DNA from: Nitrospira japonica
Lineage (GTDB): Bacteria > Nitrospirota > Nitrospiria > Nitrospirales > Nitrospiraceae
Direction: 5' to 3'
DNA: 64,000 bases
NCBI RefSeq assembly: GCF_900169565.1
Contig: NZ_LT828648.1
Location: 2,764,501 to 2,828,500, forward strand
Shown piece by piece: positions 42,742 to 52,200 of this stretch. Within the stretch, counting starts at the first letter, position 1. The number at the start of each line of letters is the position of its first letter. The notes beneath the pieces were generated by a model. It was not told the origin of the DNA, made no database searches, and was given only the letters and a program-made list of their open reading frames with translations. The translations under genes were made by a program, and so were the position numbers.

Positions 42742-43524
42742 CTATCGGCCGGCTGCCGGGACGGCCCGCAGGTCCCACTCAGCCACGAGATGAAGGCCGA
42801 CTTGGGACAATAGGGATGCGCGGAGCCGCCTCAGCGAGACATTCTCAGGATCCGCATCGATCAAGGCGCAGAGACAGCCCATGGCGTCATACCACATTCC
42901 GGCGCGCGCGTTCTCCGTCACCGACTGAACGGAGCAGGTCATGCGGGCGTCCATGACGATCAAACAATCGCTGAGCTCGCAGCGTTCGATGATGCCGCCG
43001 GTGACGATCTCAGAGAAGGGGGCCGGCTGCACGATGGACACGTACCAACGGTACTGGACGCCGGGCTGCAGGGTCAGATCCAAGTCTCTTGTGCGAATCG
43101 AAAAGATTCCCGCTTCTTTGGGAGCAGGGATCGGTGCCTCGAAGATCGGCTTTACCGATTTGTCGTCGATGAGGGTAAATCGCACTTCATGCGGCGTCGG
43201 CTTGGAGAGATACCAGTTGAGAACGGGCGTCTCCTGGGAGGTGAACCCGACGTGATCCGGCACGAGCGGCTGCACGATCGGCTCGAGACCGTCCGATCCG
43301 CGCACAGTGCCGCCGAGCCTGGCGCGAGGCATGAATTTCTTGGGAGGTATATAGAGGATCCGCGGTTCATTCGATTGACTCGAATCGGCCGACGGCGCCG
43401 AGAACACTGGAACAGCCTGGGCCATCAGGGTGAGGAGGATGAGTCCGATCAGCCCTTGCCTGCCGAGGCCGAATGGACTGGTGACCGTCAGCGAGACTGC
43501 AGAATGACGTGACGCGCAGCGCAT
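42742..43524 (-). CDS. DUF928 exported protein (first copy)
   Basis: A protein of 260 aa with an export signal (about residues 20-43, 'VFSAPS') and the same DUF928 blocks as its neighbour: 'IPPKKFMPRARLGGTVRG', 'PLVPDHVGFTSQETPVLNWY' and 'YRWYVSIVQP'. Two cysteines in 'ERCELSDCLIVMDARMTCSV' are kept in both copies and may form a disulfide. It begins 4 bp from the CHAT gene stop and is surely co-transcribed with it. Confidence 0.9.
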   Translation of the reverse strand: MRCASRHSAVSLTVTSPFGLGRQGLIGLILLTLMAQAVPVFSAPSADSSQSNEPRILYIPPKKFMPRARLGGTVRGSDGLEPIVQPLVPDHVGFTSQETPVLNWYLSKPTPHEVRFTLIDDKSVKPIFEAPIPAPKEAGIFSIRTRDLDLTLQPGVQYRWYVSIVQPAPFSEIVTGGIIERCELSDCLIVMDARMTCSVQSVTENARAGMWYDAMGCLCALIDADPENVSLRRLRASLLSQVGLHLVAEWDLRAVPAAGR

Positions 43525-43528
43525 GATG

Positions 43529-45859
43529 CTAGAGCCAGTTGTTCAGCAGGAGAAAAGGCGACCAGTATGCCGGATGTTGGTAGACGCGGTCACCCAGAAG
43601 TTTGATTTGAGCCCGTTGCATGGCAACGGCCTTCGATACCGACGGATTGCGGAGCTGCCGGTAAAACTCTGAGATCAAGGCCGACGAGGCTTCGTCATTG
43701 ATGAACCAGAGTGTCGCCAACGCGCTGCGCGCACCGGCCTTGATCGCGACGCCGGCCAGACCCAGCGCCGCCCGATCGTCGCCGACGCCGGTCTGACACG
43801 CGCTCAAGGCCAGGAGCTCGAGCGGATCTTCCCTGAACCGGAAAAGCCCGATGAGTTGGTCCAACTTGCTCATGGTCAACTTACCGTCGAAGGTCAGTAA
43901 GAATGAGTCATTTACGTCCGTTGAGAACTTTCCATGCGTCGCGATATGCAGGATGCCATATCGACCTTCACGCAATTCCTGTTCCAGGCGGGGAGCGAGA
44001 AAGTCCTGGTCAAGCAGTTGATCGCCGCCATAGAGGTTATGGATCGAATCGACCTCTTCGGCCACGTAGGGCAAGGCCGGAAATCCTTGTACGCTCTTGG
44101 TGAGGCCGGTTGCAAGGAATCGGACCTTCTCACGGTTCAGCGGTTTCGGGTCCGTCAACGTGATTCCAGGGGTGATCGCGACGGCGAATTTCTGAATCAC
44201 AAATGATTCCCCGTCGTGAAGCGCAGCCATGGGGATCGTCCGGAGGACACCGTCCGGTACCACGACCAGCGTGGTGATGTGTTCCTGCTTCAGTTGCCCT
44301 TCGATCGGCCTGATCAACCAGTCATATAACTGCTTCGCATGGGGGAGGTACTCGCGCGTCGTCCGTTTTTCTACGCGGCGGCGGAAATCACGGACCTCCT
44401 GGGTGACCGTCTCGATTGCGATCGGCACCGCCGTGCGGTAGAAGCCGGACGGCAGTGTGACCAACAGTTCGATCCGTTTGGGAAAGAGGATCGGATAGAT
44501 GACCGCAGTATCCGGCGACAAGCGATCGAAGGTCGTCAGGCGCGACCGGATCGCATCGACGCAGCCGTCTTTGAAGTAGTCCCGCAGTTCGGCCGCCTTG
44601 AAGGCTTCGACGGCATCACGGGCGGCGAGCAAATAGCCTTCGGCAATCTTCTGGTCTTCCGTGCGTGACGCTCGCTGCAAGAGCAAATCGGCGAACTCGA
44701 AGAACAACGGCTTGATCGATTCCTGATTCGACAGGGAAGCCTCGGCCGCCGCCTGGCTCACTTCGAATCGGATCGGTTGCAAGGTGGCCGCTGCCTGCCG
44801 ATAGGCGGCAAGGGATTCGTCGATCTGATCCATCGAAGCCAATAGACGGGCCAACTGCCACTGCCAGCGGTATAGGGATTCCGGTGCATCCACCGACTGC
44901 GCGGCAAAAATGGCTCGCCTGGTCAACAGAAGGGCATCCTCTGTTCTGGCTTCGAGCTCGTACAGGTGTCCCATGTAGCCGAGCGCATAGGAGAGGGTTC
45001 GGGAATCCTTCAATTGTTCGGAGATGCCGATGGCTTCCTGCAGGGCGCCGGCCGACCGGAGGAGCAATGGTTTGCGGATCTCCGGAAGGGCCGGCAAGAG
45101 ACTCTCGTAGACCAATCCGATATTGACGAAGCCCACGGCCTTGTCCCGTGAAACGGGGAGGTCCTTCAGCTGGTCGAGGGCCTCGTCGAGCCATTGTCGG
45201 CTTGCATTCGGGTTGCCGAGCCGCAGGGAAATCCTGGCGGCATTCACCCGGCTGTTCACGGCCAGCATCTGAAGGCCGGCCTCACGGGAGACCGCGACAC
45301 AATCGGTGAAGGCCTCCAGCGCTTCCTTGTCTTCTCGTTTGAGCGCATGGAGCACACCGAGGTCGTTCAGGATGGCGGCGGACACGGCTGCGGATGGTTG
45401 CCGGCGAGCGACTTCCTCGGCCTGGGCAAGGTACTGCGCGGCCGGATCCAGTTGTCTGGCTGTGAGGTAGGCGCGGCCGATTTGATCCAATACCGTGGCA
45501 TGCCAGGCATGGTCGGATCCCTTCTGCGCCAGGGCAAGAGCGAGTTCCAGATATTGAATCGCCTGCGTGCTCTGTCCCAAGGCTTGGGTAGCTTGGGCCG
45601 CGGACACGAGTGCCCGGCTTTCGCCGTCGGTTGAACCTGTCTCGTGATATCGGGAGGCCGCCGCCCGCCAGTTGTTCAAGGCTTCCTCGAACGCGCCGCG
45701 CTGATAGGCTTGCGCGCCTTGCTGCATGAGCGACTCGGCCGTACCCTGCTTCACCGTGTCGGCGAACAGAAGCGGCGGGATCAGAACCAGGCATATGAGT
45801 ACCGCGGACGCGGGCCATCGGAGCGGGCAAAATCTGTGACGGATGGTTTGGACGTTCAC
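43529..45859 (-). CDS. CHAT-domain (caspase-like) protein with TPR repeats, exported
   Basis: A protein of 776 aa if translation starts at the GTG; an ATG at 45976 lies inside a hairpin. A signal or anchor segment ('ASAVLICLVLIPPLLFADT') is followed by TPR-like helices across about residues 40-400 ('AQAYQRGAFEEALNNWRAAA', 'IQYLELALALAQKGSDH'). The C-terminal CHAT domain has the caspase-like dyad His642 ('LHIATHGKFSTD') and Cys688 ('LLALSACQTGVGDD'), then 'WFINDEASSALISEFYRQL' and a final 'HPAYWSPFLLLNNWL'. CHAT proteases cleave partners in several bacterial systems. It sits between tpsB and two DUF928 genes; its substrate is unknown, but TpsA or DUF928 proteins are natural candidates. Confidence 0.92.
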   Translation of the reverse strand: MNVQTIRHRFCPLRWPASAVLICLVLIPPLLFADTVKQGTAESLMQQGAQAYQRGAFEEALNNWRAAASRYHETGSTDGESRALVSAAQATQALGQSTQAIQYLELALALAQKGSDHAWHATVLDQIGRAYLTARQLDPAAQYLAQAEEVARRQPSAAVSAAILNDLGVLHALKREDKEALEAFTDCVAVSREAGLQMLAVNSRVNAARISLRLGNPNASRQWLDEALDQLKDLPVSRDKAVGFVNIGLVYESLLPALPEIRKPLLLRSAGALQEAIGISEQLKDSRTLSYALGYMGHLYELEARTEDALLLTRRAIFAAQSVDAPESLYRWQWQLARLLASMDQIDESLAAYRQAAATLQPIRFEVSQAAAEASLSNQESIKPLFFEFADLLLQRASRTEDQKIAEGYLLAARDAVEAFKAAELRDYFKDGCVDAIRSRLTTFDRLSPDTAVIYPILFPKRIELLVTLPSGFYRTAVPIAIETVTQEVRDFRRRVEKRTTREYLPHAKQLYDWLIRPIEGQLKQEHITTLVVVPDGVLRTIPMAALHDGESFVIQKFAVAITPGITLTDPKPLNREKVRFLATGLTKSVQGFPALPYVAEEVDSIHNLYGGDQLLDQDFLAPRLEQELREGRYGILHIATHGKFSTDVNDSFLLTFDGKLTMSKLDQLIGLFRFREDPLELLALSACQTGVGDDRAALGLAGVAIKAGARSALATLWFINDEASSALISEFYRQLRNPSVSKAVAMQRAQIKLLGDRVYQHPAYWSPFLLLNNWL

Positions 45860-45964
45860 ATCGTTCTCACTATCAAGTGTCGTGCCCAGCGGGGCACTGT
45901 TGGGGGACTGGCGCCCTTCCCATTGGCGGCTGTCCCCCTCATCAATGACTCTTCCCTGTTCGAA

Positions 45965-46002
45965 AGGGAGAGGCACCGCCGCGGACGGCGGAGCCTGTCC
46001 CT
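45965..46002 (-). terminator. Hairpin at the end of tpsB (terminator or attenuator)
   Basis: A stem of 17 positions with two mismatches around a CGGA loop, followed on the - strand by TTTCG. It begins within the tpsB stop codon and precedes the CHAT gene, so it would reduce but perhaps not abolish read-through from tpsB. Confidence 0.55.
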
Positions 46003-47755
46003 AAAATAGATTGATCACCAGACCCATGTGGACCCCATAGTCCTGCAACGTATTGCCCACACGATTCGGCGGATCACGCACGAGTTTGTATCCCCAATAG
46101 ACCTCATAGTTTGCGCGATCGTTGGGAAGGATGCTCCAACGAAGACCGGCGCCGACGCTGGCGAGTGTATTCGGGTTCCCGCCTGCCTCGCTCAAAGACT
46201 TATTCGCGCCCAGACTCCAGCCGTTCCCCACGTCGGCGAATGGCGCGAGCTGTAAGATCGGTTCTCCGCTGATCCGACGCCAGAGAGGAAAACGCGATTC
46301 AAGCGAGGCGATGAAGGCGTTGTCGCGCAGCAGCGTGACCTCGCGATATCCTCGCACGCTGTACCGGCCTCCGACCGACACTTGTTCAAGTGGAAATAGC
46401 GGCGAATTGGTCACCTGCAGATCCATGCGACCGAAAAGTTGCATGCCGAATAAATTTTCGCCGAATTGTTTGATGCCCTGTACCTGACCCAACCAAGAGA
46501 AGAATTCGCCGCTTGGGAGGTTCCCGCCGCCCGGCGTCGTCCCCGAATTGATGGTGGCGCCCAATACATTGAGCCCAACGCTGAATCGGGAACGGCCGGC
46601 CACCACGGTGTCCGTCGAGCGATGAGTCCATTCCTGCGCAAAACGCAGGGCCGACACGGTCGCAGCGCCGTTCTGGAATCCCGGAAAGAGATTGAACGGC
46701 ACATCCGAGAAGATGAAGCTTTGGGTAAACAGATGTTCGCCGATGATCGACAAGACCACTTCATCCGTTATGGTGCGGTACACCGGTTGGCGGAGACTCA
46801 GGCCGATGATTTCCGTGTTGGTCTTGATGTCCAACGGCTTGAATGGCTGCTCGATCAGGGTATAGTCCGTGCGACGGTAGTAGGGCGAAAAGGTCGTATC
46901 ATAGCGATTCAGAGGAATCGCATAAGAGGTATCGATGATCGGAAACGCGCCGGCCGAGCCGCCGAACGTCAGGCTGAATGGATCGCCGTGGCCCGTCACG
47001 TTGTCATAGACCACCGTGCCCAAGCCGCGGAACTCACCGACCAATGGAACTTGATAGTTATTCCCTTCGATGTAGGCATGAAACGGGTTGCGATCCTTGA
47101 CCTTGACATCGAGCTGACTTTCTCCCAGTGCATCGCCAGGCCGCAGTTCTGCGTTAATGCGTTCAATCCGCCTATCCTGCTGAAGGAGTTGTAACTGTTC
47201 CTGCATCCTGTCCATGCTGATGGGAGGACTAGCTCCTTTCTCAATCCGGTTGCGAAGATAGGAATCGGCGAAATATTTGTTGCCGACCACATTGATGCGC
47301 GTCAGCTTGCCTTCGATGATCTGCACGGTGATGATCCCGTCTTTGACATCCTGGTCAGGAATAACCGCACCAGAGGTCTGGTATCCCGAATTGATGTATT
47401 TGGCTGACAGGGTCAGACGCAACCGTTCGAGATCCTCGGTCGTCAGGGTGCGGTTCTCAAATGGCGCCGTCACTTCGTCGAGTTGTGCTTGAGTGAAGAC
47501 CGTGCTACCGACCACTTGGATGTCCTTCACGAACACCCTGATCTGGCCCAGTCGCTGCTCGGCCGGTTCCTCGGGCGGCAGGGGAGGGGGCGGCAAGACG
47601 ACCGACCGCTGGGGTCGAAGATGGGCGGAGCGATCTGCGCCTGCGCGATCGATACGGCCAATAATGATCCCACGAGACTTCCCCATCCGATGTGACGATA
47701 CGAGGACGGAGGTGCTTCCTGCGACACTCCCATCGCTCGTGCCGTCATGATCCAC
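46001..47755 (-). CDS. TpsB (ShlB/FhaC-type) outer-membrane transporter, signal peptide out of frame
   Basis: A protein of about 584 aa. After a proline-rich segment ('LPPPPLPPEEPAEQRLGQIR'), a POTRA_2 domain ('VFVKDIQVVGSTVFTQAQLD', 'GIITVQIIEGKLTRINVVGN') and a 16-stranded ShlB-type barrel follow, ending 'GVHMGLVINLF'. The signature 'GGRYSVRGYREVTLLRDNAF' is present. The first 48 residues in this frame are not a signal peptide. In the frame opening at 47748, however, a signal peptide reads '...SLVGSLLAVSIAQAQIAPPI' and 'FDPSGRSS', exactly what should precede the proline segment. A one-base shift near the C-rich stretch (about 47580-47600) separates them. It would export the TpsA protein at 49203. 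Confidence 0.85.
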   Translation of the reverse strand: MDHDGTSDGSVAGSTSVLVSSHRMGKSRGIIIGRIDRAGADRSAHLRPQRSVVLPPPPLPPEEPAEQRLGQIRVFVKDIQVVGSTVFTQAQLDEVTAPFENRTLTTEDLERLRLTLSAKYINSGYQTSGAVIPDQDVKDGIITVQIIEGKLTRINVVGNKYFADSYLRNRIEKGASPPISMDRMQEQLQLLQQDRRIERINAELRPGDALGESQLDVKVKDRNPFHAYIEGNNYQVPLVGEFRGLGTVVYDNVTGHGDPFSLTFGGSAGAFPIIDTSYAIPLNRYDTTFSPYYRRTDYTLIEQPFKPLDIKTNTEIIGLSLRQPVYRTITDEVVLSIIGEHLFTQSFIFSDVPFNLFPGFQNGAATVSALRFAQEWTHRSTDTVVAGRSRFSVGLNVLGATINSGTTPGGGNLPSGEFFSWLGQVQGIKQFGENLFGMQLFGRMDLQVTNSPLFPLEQVSVGGRYSVRGYREVTLLRDNAFIASLESRFPLWRRISGEPILQLAPFADVGNGWSLGANKSLSEAGGNPNTLASVGAGLRWSILPNDRANYEVYWGYKLVRDPPNRVGNTLQDYGVHMGLVINLF

Positions 47756-48007
47756 GGCCCGCCGGAAGGTCAGGTAAGGACGATAAGGCCGATAATATTC
47801 TGCGTCGTCGCATAGATACCCGCCTGAAATCCGTTCTCCGCCTAGCTAATCTCTTCGTTGAAAGGTCGCAATAACTCCTTGGGCTAGGGTCAAGTGGCTC
47901 TGTCGATGTGGCTCTGCGAACGGCCGCTGTTTCCATCTCTAGCGAGAGAATCTCAAGTGGGTCTTCGCTGGTAGAGCCGAATGTACCGATCAGCGAAATG
48001 AGGAAAA

Positions 48008-48023
48008 TGCAATGGGCAGGCCT
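48008..48023 (-). promoter_or_regulatory. Sigma-54 promoter B (probable)
   Basis: AGGCCTGCCCATTGCA keeps the GG(C) and GC elements with correct spacing and closely resembles promoter C. It lies 260 bp upstream of tpsB. The 47756-48425 spacer holds no gene I can support. Confidence 0.55.
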
Positions 48024-48166
48024 TGGAAGCTGGAATGCTCGTGGCCATTACGTAGCGATTGGAATGTTGCTCAAATGCGGGGAATTATCCTAATTTTGAT
48101 GAGCAAATCCGCGTGTTGAAGATTTGTAGAAGGAAGTTAGAGGGGTAGTAGATGCGTAACTCAGTG

Positions 48167-48203
48167 GAACCCAAAAGCATTCTTGGTGGATCAAAAGAGA
48201 TTC
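48167..48203 (-). promoter_or_regulatory. Tandem enhancer-like motif B
   Basis: GGATCAAAAGAGATTC (48188-48203), preceded 21 bp earlier by the weaker GAACCCAAAAGCATTC. It lies 144 bp beyond promoter B and has the same layout as motifs A and C. Confidence 0.65.
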
Positions 48204-48425
48204 AGGTGGATGGCGTCACCAGGCAATAACCTCTGAGGGTGCCGGGAACTCTTGGACTCAAGACGCACAGTCCGTGAGCCAATCTTCTCCGAGCAGCTGT
48301 GCCAATGTACTGGAGGGGGGAGTCGCGCAGTCAAACGATGAGCGGACTATCTGATTCTGACTTGAGCATGGACAGGCCAGAACTATTTGAAGAATTCGAG
48401 CGCTAGCCTGTCCTCTGCCGTGAGC

Positions 48426-48746
48426 TCATGCGAGCGGAGTTGGCTCCGTTATGAGAGTCACAGGATCGCCATGTGGTCCCTCGACTTCGCAAAGAATTTG
48501 ATAAAAGCAATCCTGTGGCTTGGCAGGAAGCTGATCGTCATACACGCTTGCTATGATTTTCTTCTGGCCCTTGCTAACTGAACTACCCTTCAGTGCTATA
48601 GATGCTTCCCACTTGTGGTTGCCTGCTGGATCAATAGTTCCAAAGCGCACCCATGCCTGCTTAACCTGATCTGCTTGTGCATCGAGACTAATGTTAAATC
48701 CCTCCTGAGTTTGGCCAGTGATCCTGTTATGCTCTCCGCTGGTCAT
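48426..48746 (-). CDS. Small soluble protein, unknown
   Basis: A protein of 106 aa without a signal peptide. It reads as a beta-rich domain ('ISLDAQADQVKQAWVRFGTI', 'EASIALKGSSVSKGQKKIIA', 'GDPVTLITEPTPLA'). No family recognised. GGGAGGTT is well placed before the ATG, and base composition is lower in GC than in the neighbouring core genes. It is the last gene before the tpsB promoter region and lies downstream of tpsA, so it may be an accessory of that system. Confidence 0.65.
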   Translation of the reverse strand: MTSGEHNRITGQTQEGFNISLDAQADQVKQAWVRFGTIDPAGNHKWEASIALKGSSVSKGQKKIIASVYDDQLPAKPQDCFYQILCEVEGPHGDPVTLITEPTPLA

Positions 48747-48824
48747 ATTGAACCTCCCGTGTTCAATGCATTCGTCAGTGAGAATTGGAGAGAAGTGAAA
48801 GCACTACCCCACTGTTGGGCAGTT

Positions 48825-49136
48825 TCACCGTTGAGACCGAAATTTATTGCTATTAGACACAAACGTCCCGCCAGTCGGTGGTTGATACACGATTTGGGTG
48901 TAGTAAAAACCGTTGTTAGCCGGGAGGTTACTTAGCAAGCATGTCCCGATTGGTGTATTGCTCCAGTTCGTTTGTGTAACCAGGCTCCCTCCATTATTTT
49001 GTGCCGTTGTGACTGTGATCTTCCACTGCGCAACCAAGGTTAGAGGATGGTTTGCATGTGCATTAGTGGGGACAAAATAATAGGAGTTACCGTAGGTAGC
49101 CCCATTATTGGGTGGGTCCAAGACAATTGGTGGCAT
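48825..49136 (-). CDS. Small beta-rich protein, unknown
   Basis: A protein of 103 aa with no signal peptide, rich in Asn/Thr/Tyr ('LDPPNNGATYGNSYYFVPTN', 'LTLVAQWKITVTTAQNNGG', 'GFYYTQIVYQPPTGG'). It resembles a fibronectin- or Ig-like strand repeat but is too short to name. AGGAAGGAG precedes the ATG. It lies 66 bp downstream of tpsA on the same strand and upstream of another small unknown protein. Confidence 0.65.
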   Translation of the reverse strand: MPPIVLDPPNNGATYGNSYYFVPTNAHANHPLTLVAQWKITVTTAQNNGGSLVTQTNWSNTPIGTCLLSNLPANNGFYYTQIVYQPPTGGTFVSNSNKFRSQR

Positions 49137-49202
49137 GATTTGTACTCCTTCCTGTGTTTAAGGTTTTGGCCCAGCCATGCAGCAGTCGGCCATACACTAT
49201 GA

Positions 49203-52200
49203 TCAGCAACCTACGAACCAGTCTTCGTCAAAAGTCTGCATTCCCAGAAGCCAGGGACTGGGAAGCCGGCGCAGTGATAGGAAAGACGAGTCATCAGATC
49301 TGGAAGAAAGTCCTGTTTCACCGGCTTCTATGACCGCGCCATTGGCAACCGGCATAGCGACCAGCGGACTCGTCAACCAGCCACCCGGCTCGGTCGGTAG
49401 CGTGTCCCGTCCCGCCACGATGAAACTGCTGACCTCGCCCCGAGCGATTGCGGCACACCGCTGACTCAGGAGGGCGGTGACTTGAATCGGCGCTTTGCCT
49501 AGCGGCTGAATCTTCCCACCAGCCGGAGCGATGGGCTGCTGAATCGTTACTGTACCATCAAGTGCTGGGTTCCCCGATCTTGCGGTAACCTGGCTATTGG
49601 CGTCTGGTAAGAACAGACCACCATTTGTAATCGAGATAAGTACGTTCCCTCCAGGGCCTTGGTCAGCATTCGCTCTAATTTGACTGTTCTGCAGAATGAC
49701 AAACTGTGGATCGATACTTATGCTCCCTCCTCCGCCTGTCCCATCGAGGACCGAGGCACTGATCGTGCTGTTCGAGAGATCTACTCTGCCGCTTGGATTT
49801 GTCGTGATCTTTATTGTGCCTCCGCTAGATTTCGTCGCCTCTGTTGTAAGGAGGCCGTTCGTCATTACGAGTTGACTGCCCGCGTTCAAGTTGATATTGC
49901 CAGCTGCTCCTGAGCCGGTGCTGCTACTCGAAATGTGACCGTTATTTTGAACTGCAACGGATTGAGCTGAGATCGATATATCTCCGCCAGCTCCGCTTCC
50001 TTGGGTCAAAGTGAAGATGCCGCTACCTGCTCCATCGATGAGGACCGATTGTGCCGGACTGGCAAGACCTTGAACTGCAACTATTCCAGCCGCCCCAGTT
50101 GGCGGAAAGTCTGGAAACTCTAGCAGGCTGCCGCTCGTGATGTGGCCTCCGGACAGCAATTGGAAATTGTTTGCATTGACTGTGATGGTGCCAGCTTTCC
50201 CCTCGAGACCCGTTGAGGTTGAAATGCTGCCGCCATTATCGATCACTACGGCGGGAGAAGTGATAACAATGTTTCCTGCATCTCCAAATGAAAACTCTCT
50301 ACTCGCGCTGGTGAGTTGTGTGCCGGAACCGGAGATCGTTAGCGAATCGGTCGCGTTCACAGTGATGTTGCCGGCTGCTCCGGTGCTGCCACGAGACGCG
50401 CTGTTAAGCAGACTGTCGCCACTAAGACTCAAGCGAGCCGCATCGACTAGAATGTTTCCGGCGTTCCCCTGAATAGTGACACCATCCCCGCTTGTCTCAG
50501 TCACGAGTTGACTGTTCTGAGCGAGTGTAACAACGCTCGCGTTGCTCCCTGGACCGGCCAGTCCTCGAATAATGATATTCCCCCCGTGACCTTCGGCCTG
50601 CGTACGAGCGCTGAGAACACTTTCGGTGAGGTCTACGTGACTAGCCCGCAGTTCAATGCTGCCTGCGTGACCGGAACCAGCGGTGTTAGTGCCGATGTTG
50701 GAACCTCCCTGCATTTCGATGAGTGGAGCTATCAGGCTCACCGTCCCTCCTGCTCCATCGACATCGGTGTTACTCGTGATCGATCCGTTATTAAATAGAG
50801 CGATTTGTGAGTCAGCCCTCACCATAATATTCCCGGCGTTGCCAGGACCGGTGGAGGAAGCGTTTATGGTTCCACCCGAGACGAGGTTTACCGTATTCGC
50901 ATTCACTGTGACTGTTCCGCCGGTGGCGGATGGTGTAGTGCCTGATGTCGTTGCCGAGAGTAATCCACCATTCTGAAGTGTGAGCGAGTTTGTAAAGACA
51001 GCTATGTGCCCACCCGCACCCGTGCCTTCAGTGTTGGTGAGAATGCCGCTTCCTTGACCATCAATTAGGATCGACCCAGCTGGGCTTGCCAATCCTCCAA
51101 TGGTTATGGCTCCACCAGATCCGGACGGAGTTTCGAGCGGTGCGTCAGGTGGAGGAAATGGATTGAACCTAGTACTGCTCCTAATCTGAGCTCCGTTCAT
51201 GATCTGGAGATTGTTCGTCGAAATGTTCAGAGTGCCGCCGTCTCCATTTCGAAATGTTTCGGTCGAAACCGTACTTCCGTCTGTGAGTAAAATATCCTGA
51301 GCGTTGATCGTTAGGTCAGCTGATCGTGCGTTTCGACGCGTGGTCGTGAGTAGAGTTGATGGAAATATGTCGGCACCGCTCATCTTGAGTGTGCCTGTCA
51401 GGTTGACAGTCAAGTTTCCAGGTTGAAACGGAGTGAAGTTGTCAATTTGAATGCCGGAGTTCTCGATGGTGAGATTTCGAGCGTTTAGTTGAAGCCCGCC
51501 CGTCCCTGGGTGAAGTCCCGCTCCAAGGCTACTAAATAGAGTGGCTGGTCCTAAATCAGGACTCCCTGTGAGTACGATATTTCCGTTCCTCGCATTGACC
51601 ACTATATTGCCCGCGTCCCCGCTATCGGGAGCTCCACTCAACGACTGGCTTGACGCCGATATGCTAGGACCATTCGTGAGAAGGACGTCGCCTTGAGTGC
51701 TCGTCAATACGATGCTGCCTGCATTCCCAAACGGGGGATTGGAGGTTGTCGTTCCAGCAAAAACCAACGACCCGCTGGATACCTCAAGGTTGCCTGTACT
51801 TGTTAGAAGGATACTGCCTGAATTGCCTATTCCCCCGGTTTCCGCGTCAATAAAACCAAGGTTTGTCACGATGATAGAGTTTGCGTTCACACGGATATCG
51901 CCGCTGTTTCCCCCAGCACTTTCTGGCAATACATTTGACTGAAGGATAGTGGGAACAATATTTCCTGTCTCAAGATCTAATATGCCACCGACTTCCACAT
52001 GATCGGCCATTATAGTAATCCCGCCATATGTGACGCCCGCGCTAGCAGTCCCGGTGACTGAGGTATCAATCATGGCAGCGTTTTTTATGACCACATTCTG
52101 ACTCATAGCGATGTCGACACCGTGTCCGATGGATTCAGTGCCATTTATGGTCGGACCAGGCCCCGTGACATTGGCGAGAATTACGGAATTGTCCAGGACA

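Noticed and set aside
47745-47936. Short - strand frame upstream of tpsB as a fourth micro-protein
   Set aside because: It has no hydrophobic helix and no W-(Q/N)-D ending, and is Arg/Ser-rich.
48387-48581. A short + strand frame overlapping the small gene at 48426
   Set aside because: No ribosome site; the - strand frame has a good one and better composition.
51394-51408. CTGTCAGGTTGACAG, resembling the CTGTCA palindromes
   Set aside because: It lies inside tpsA and has a 3-bp spacer instead of 4, so it is probably chance.
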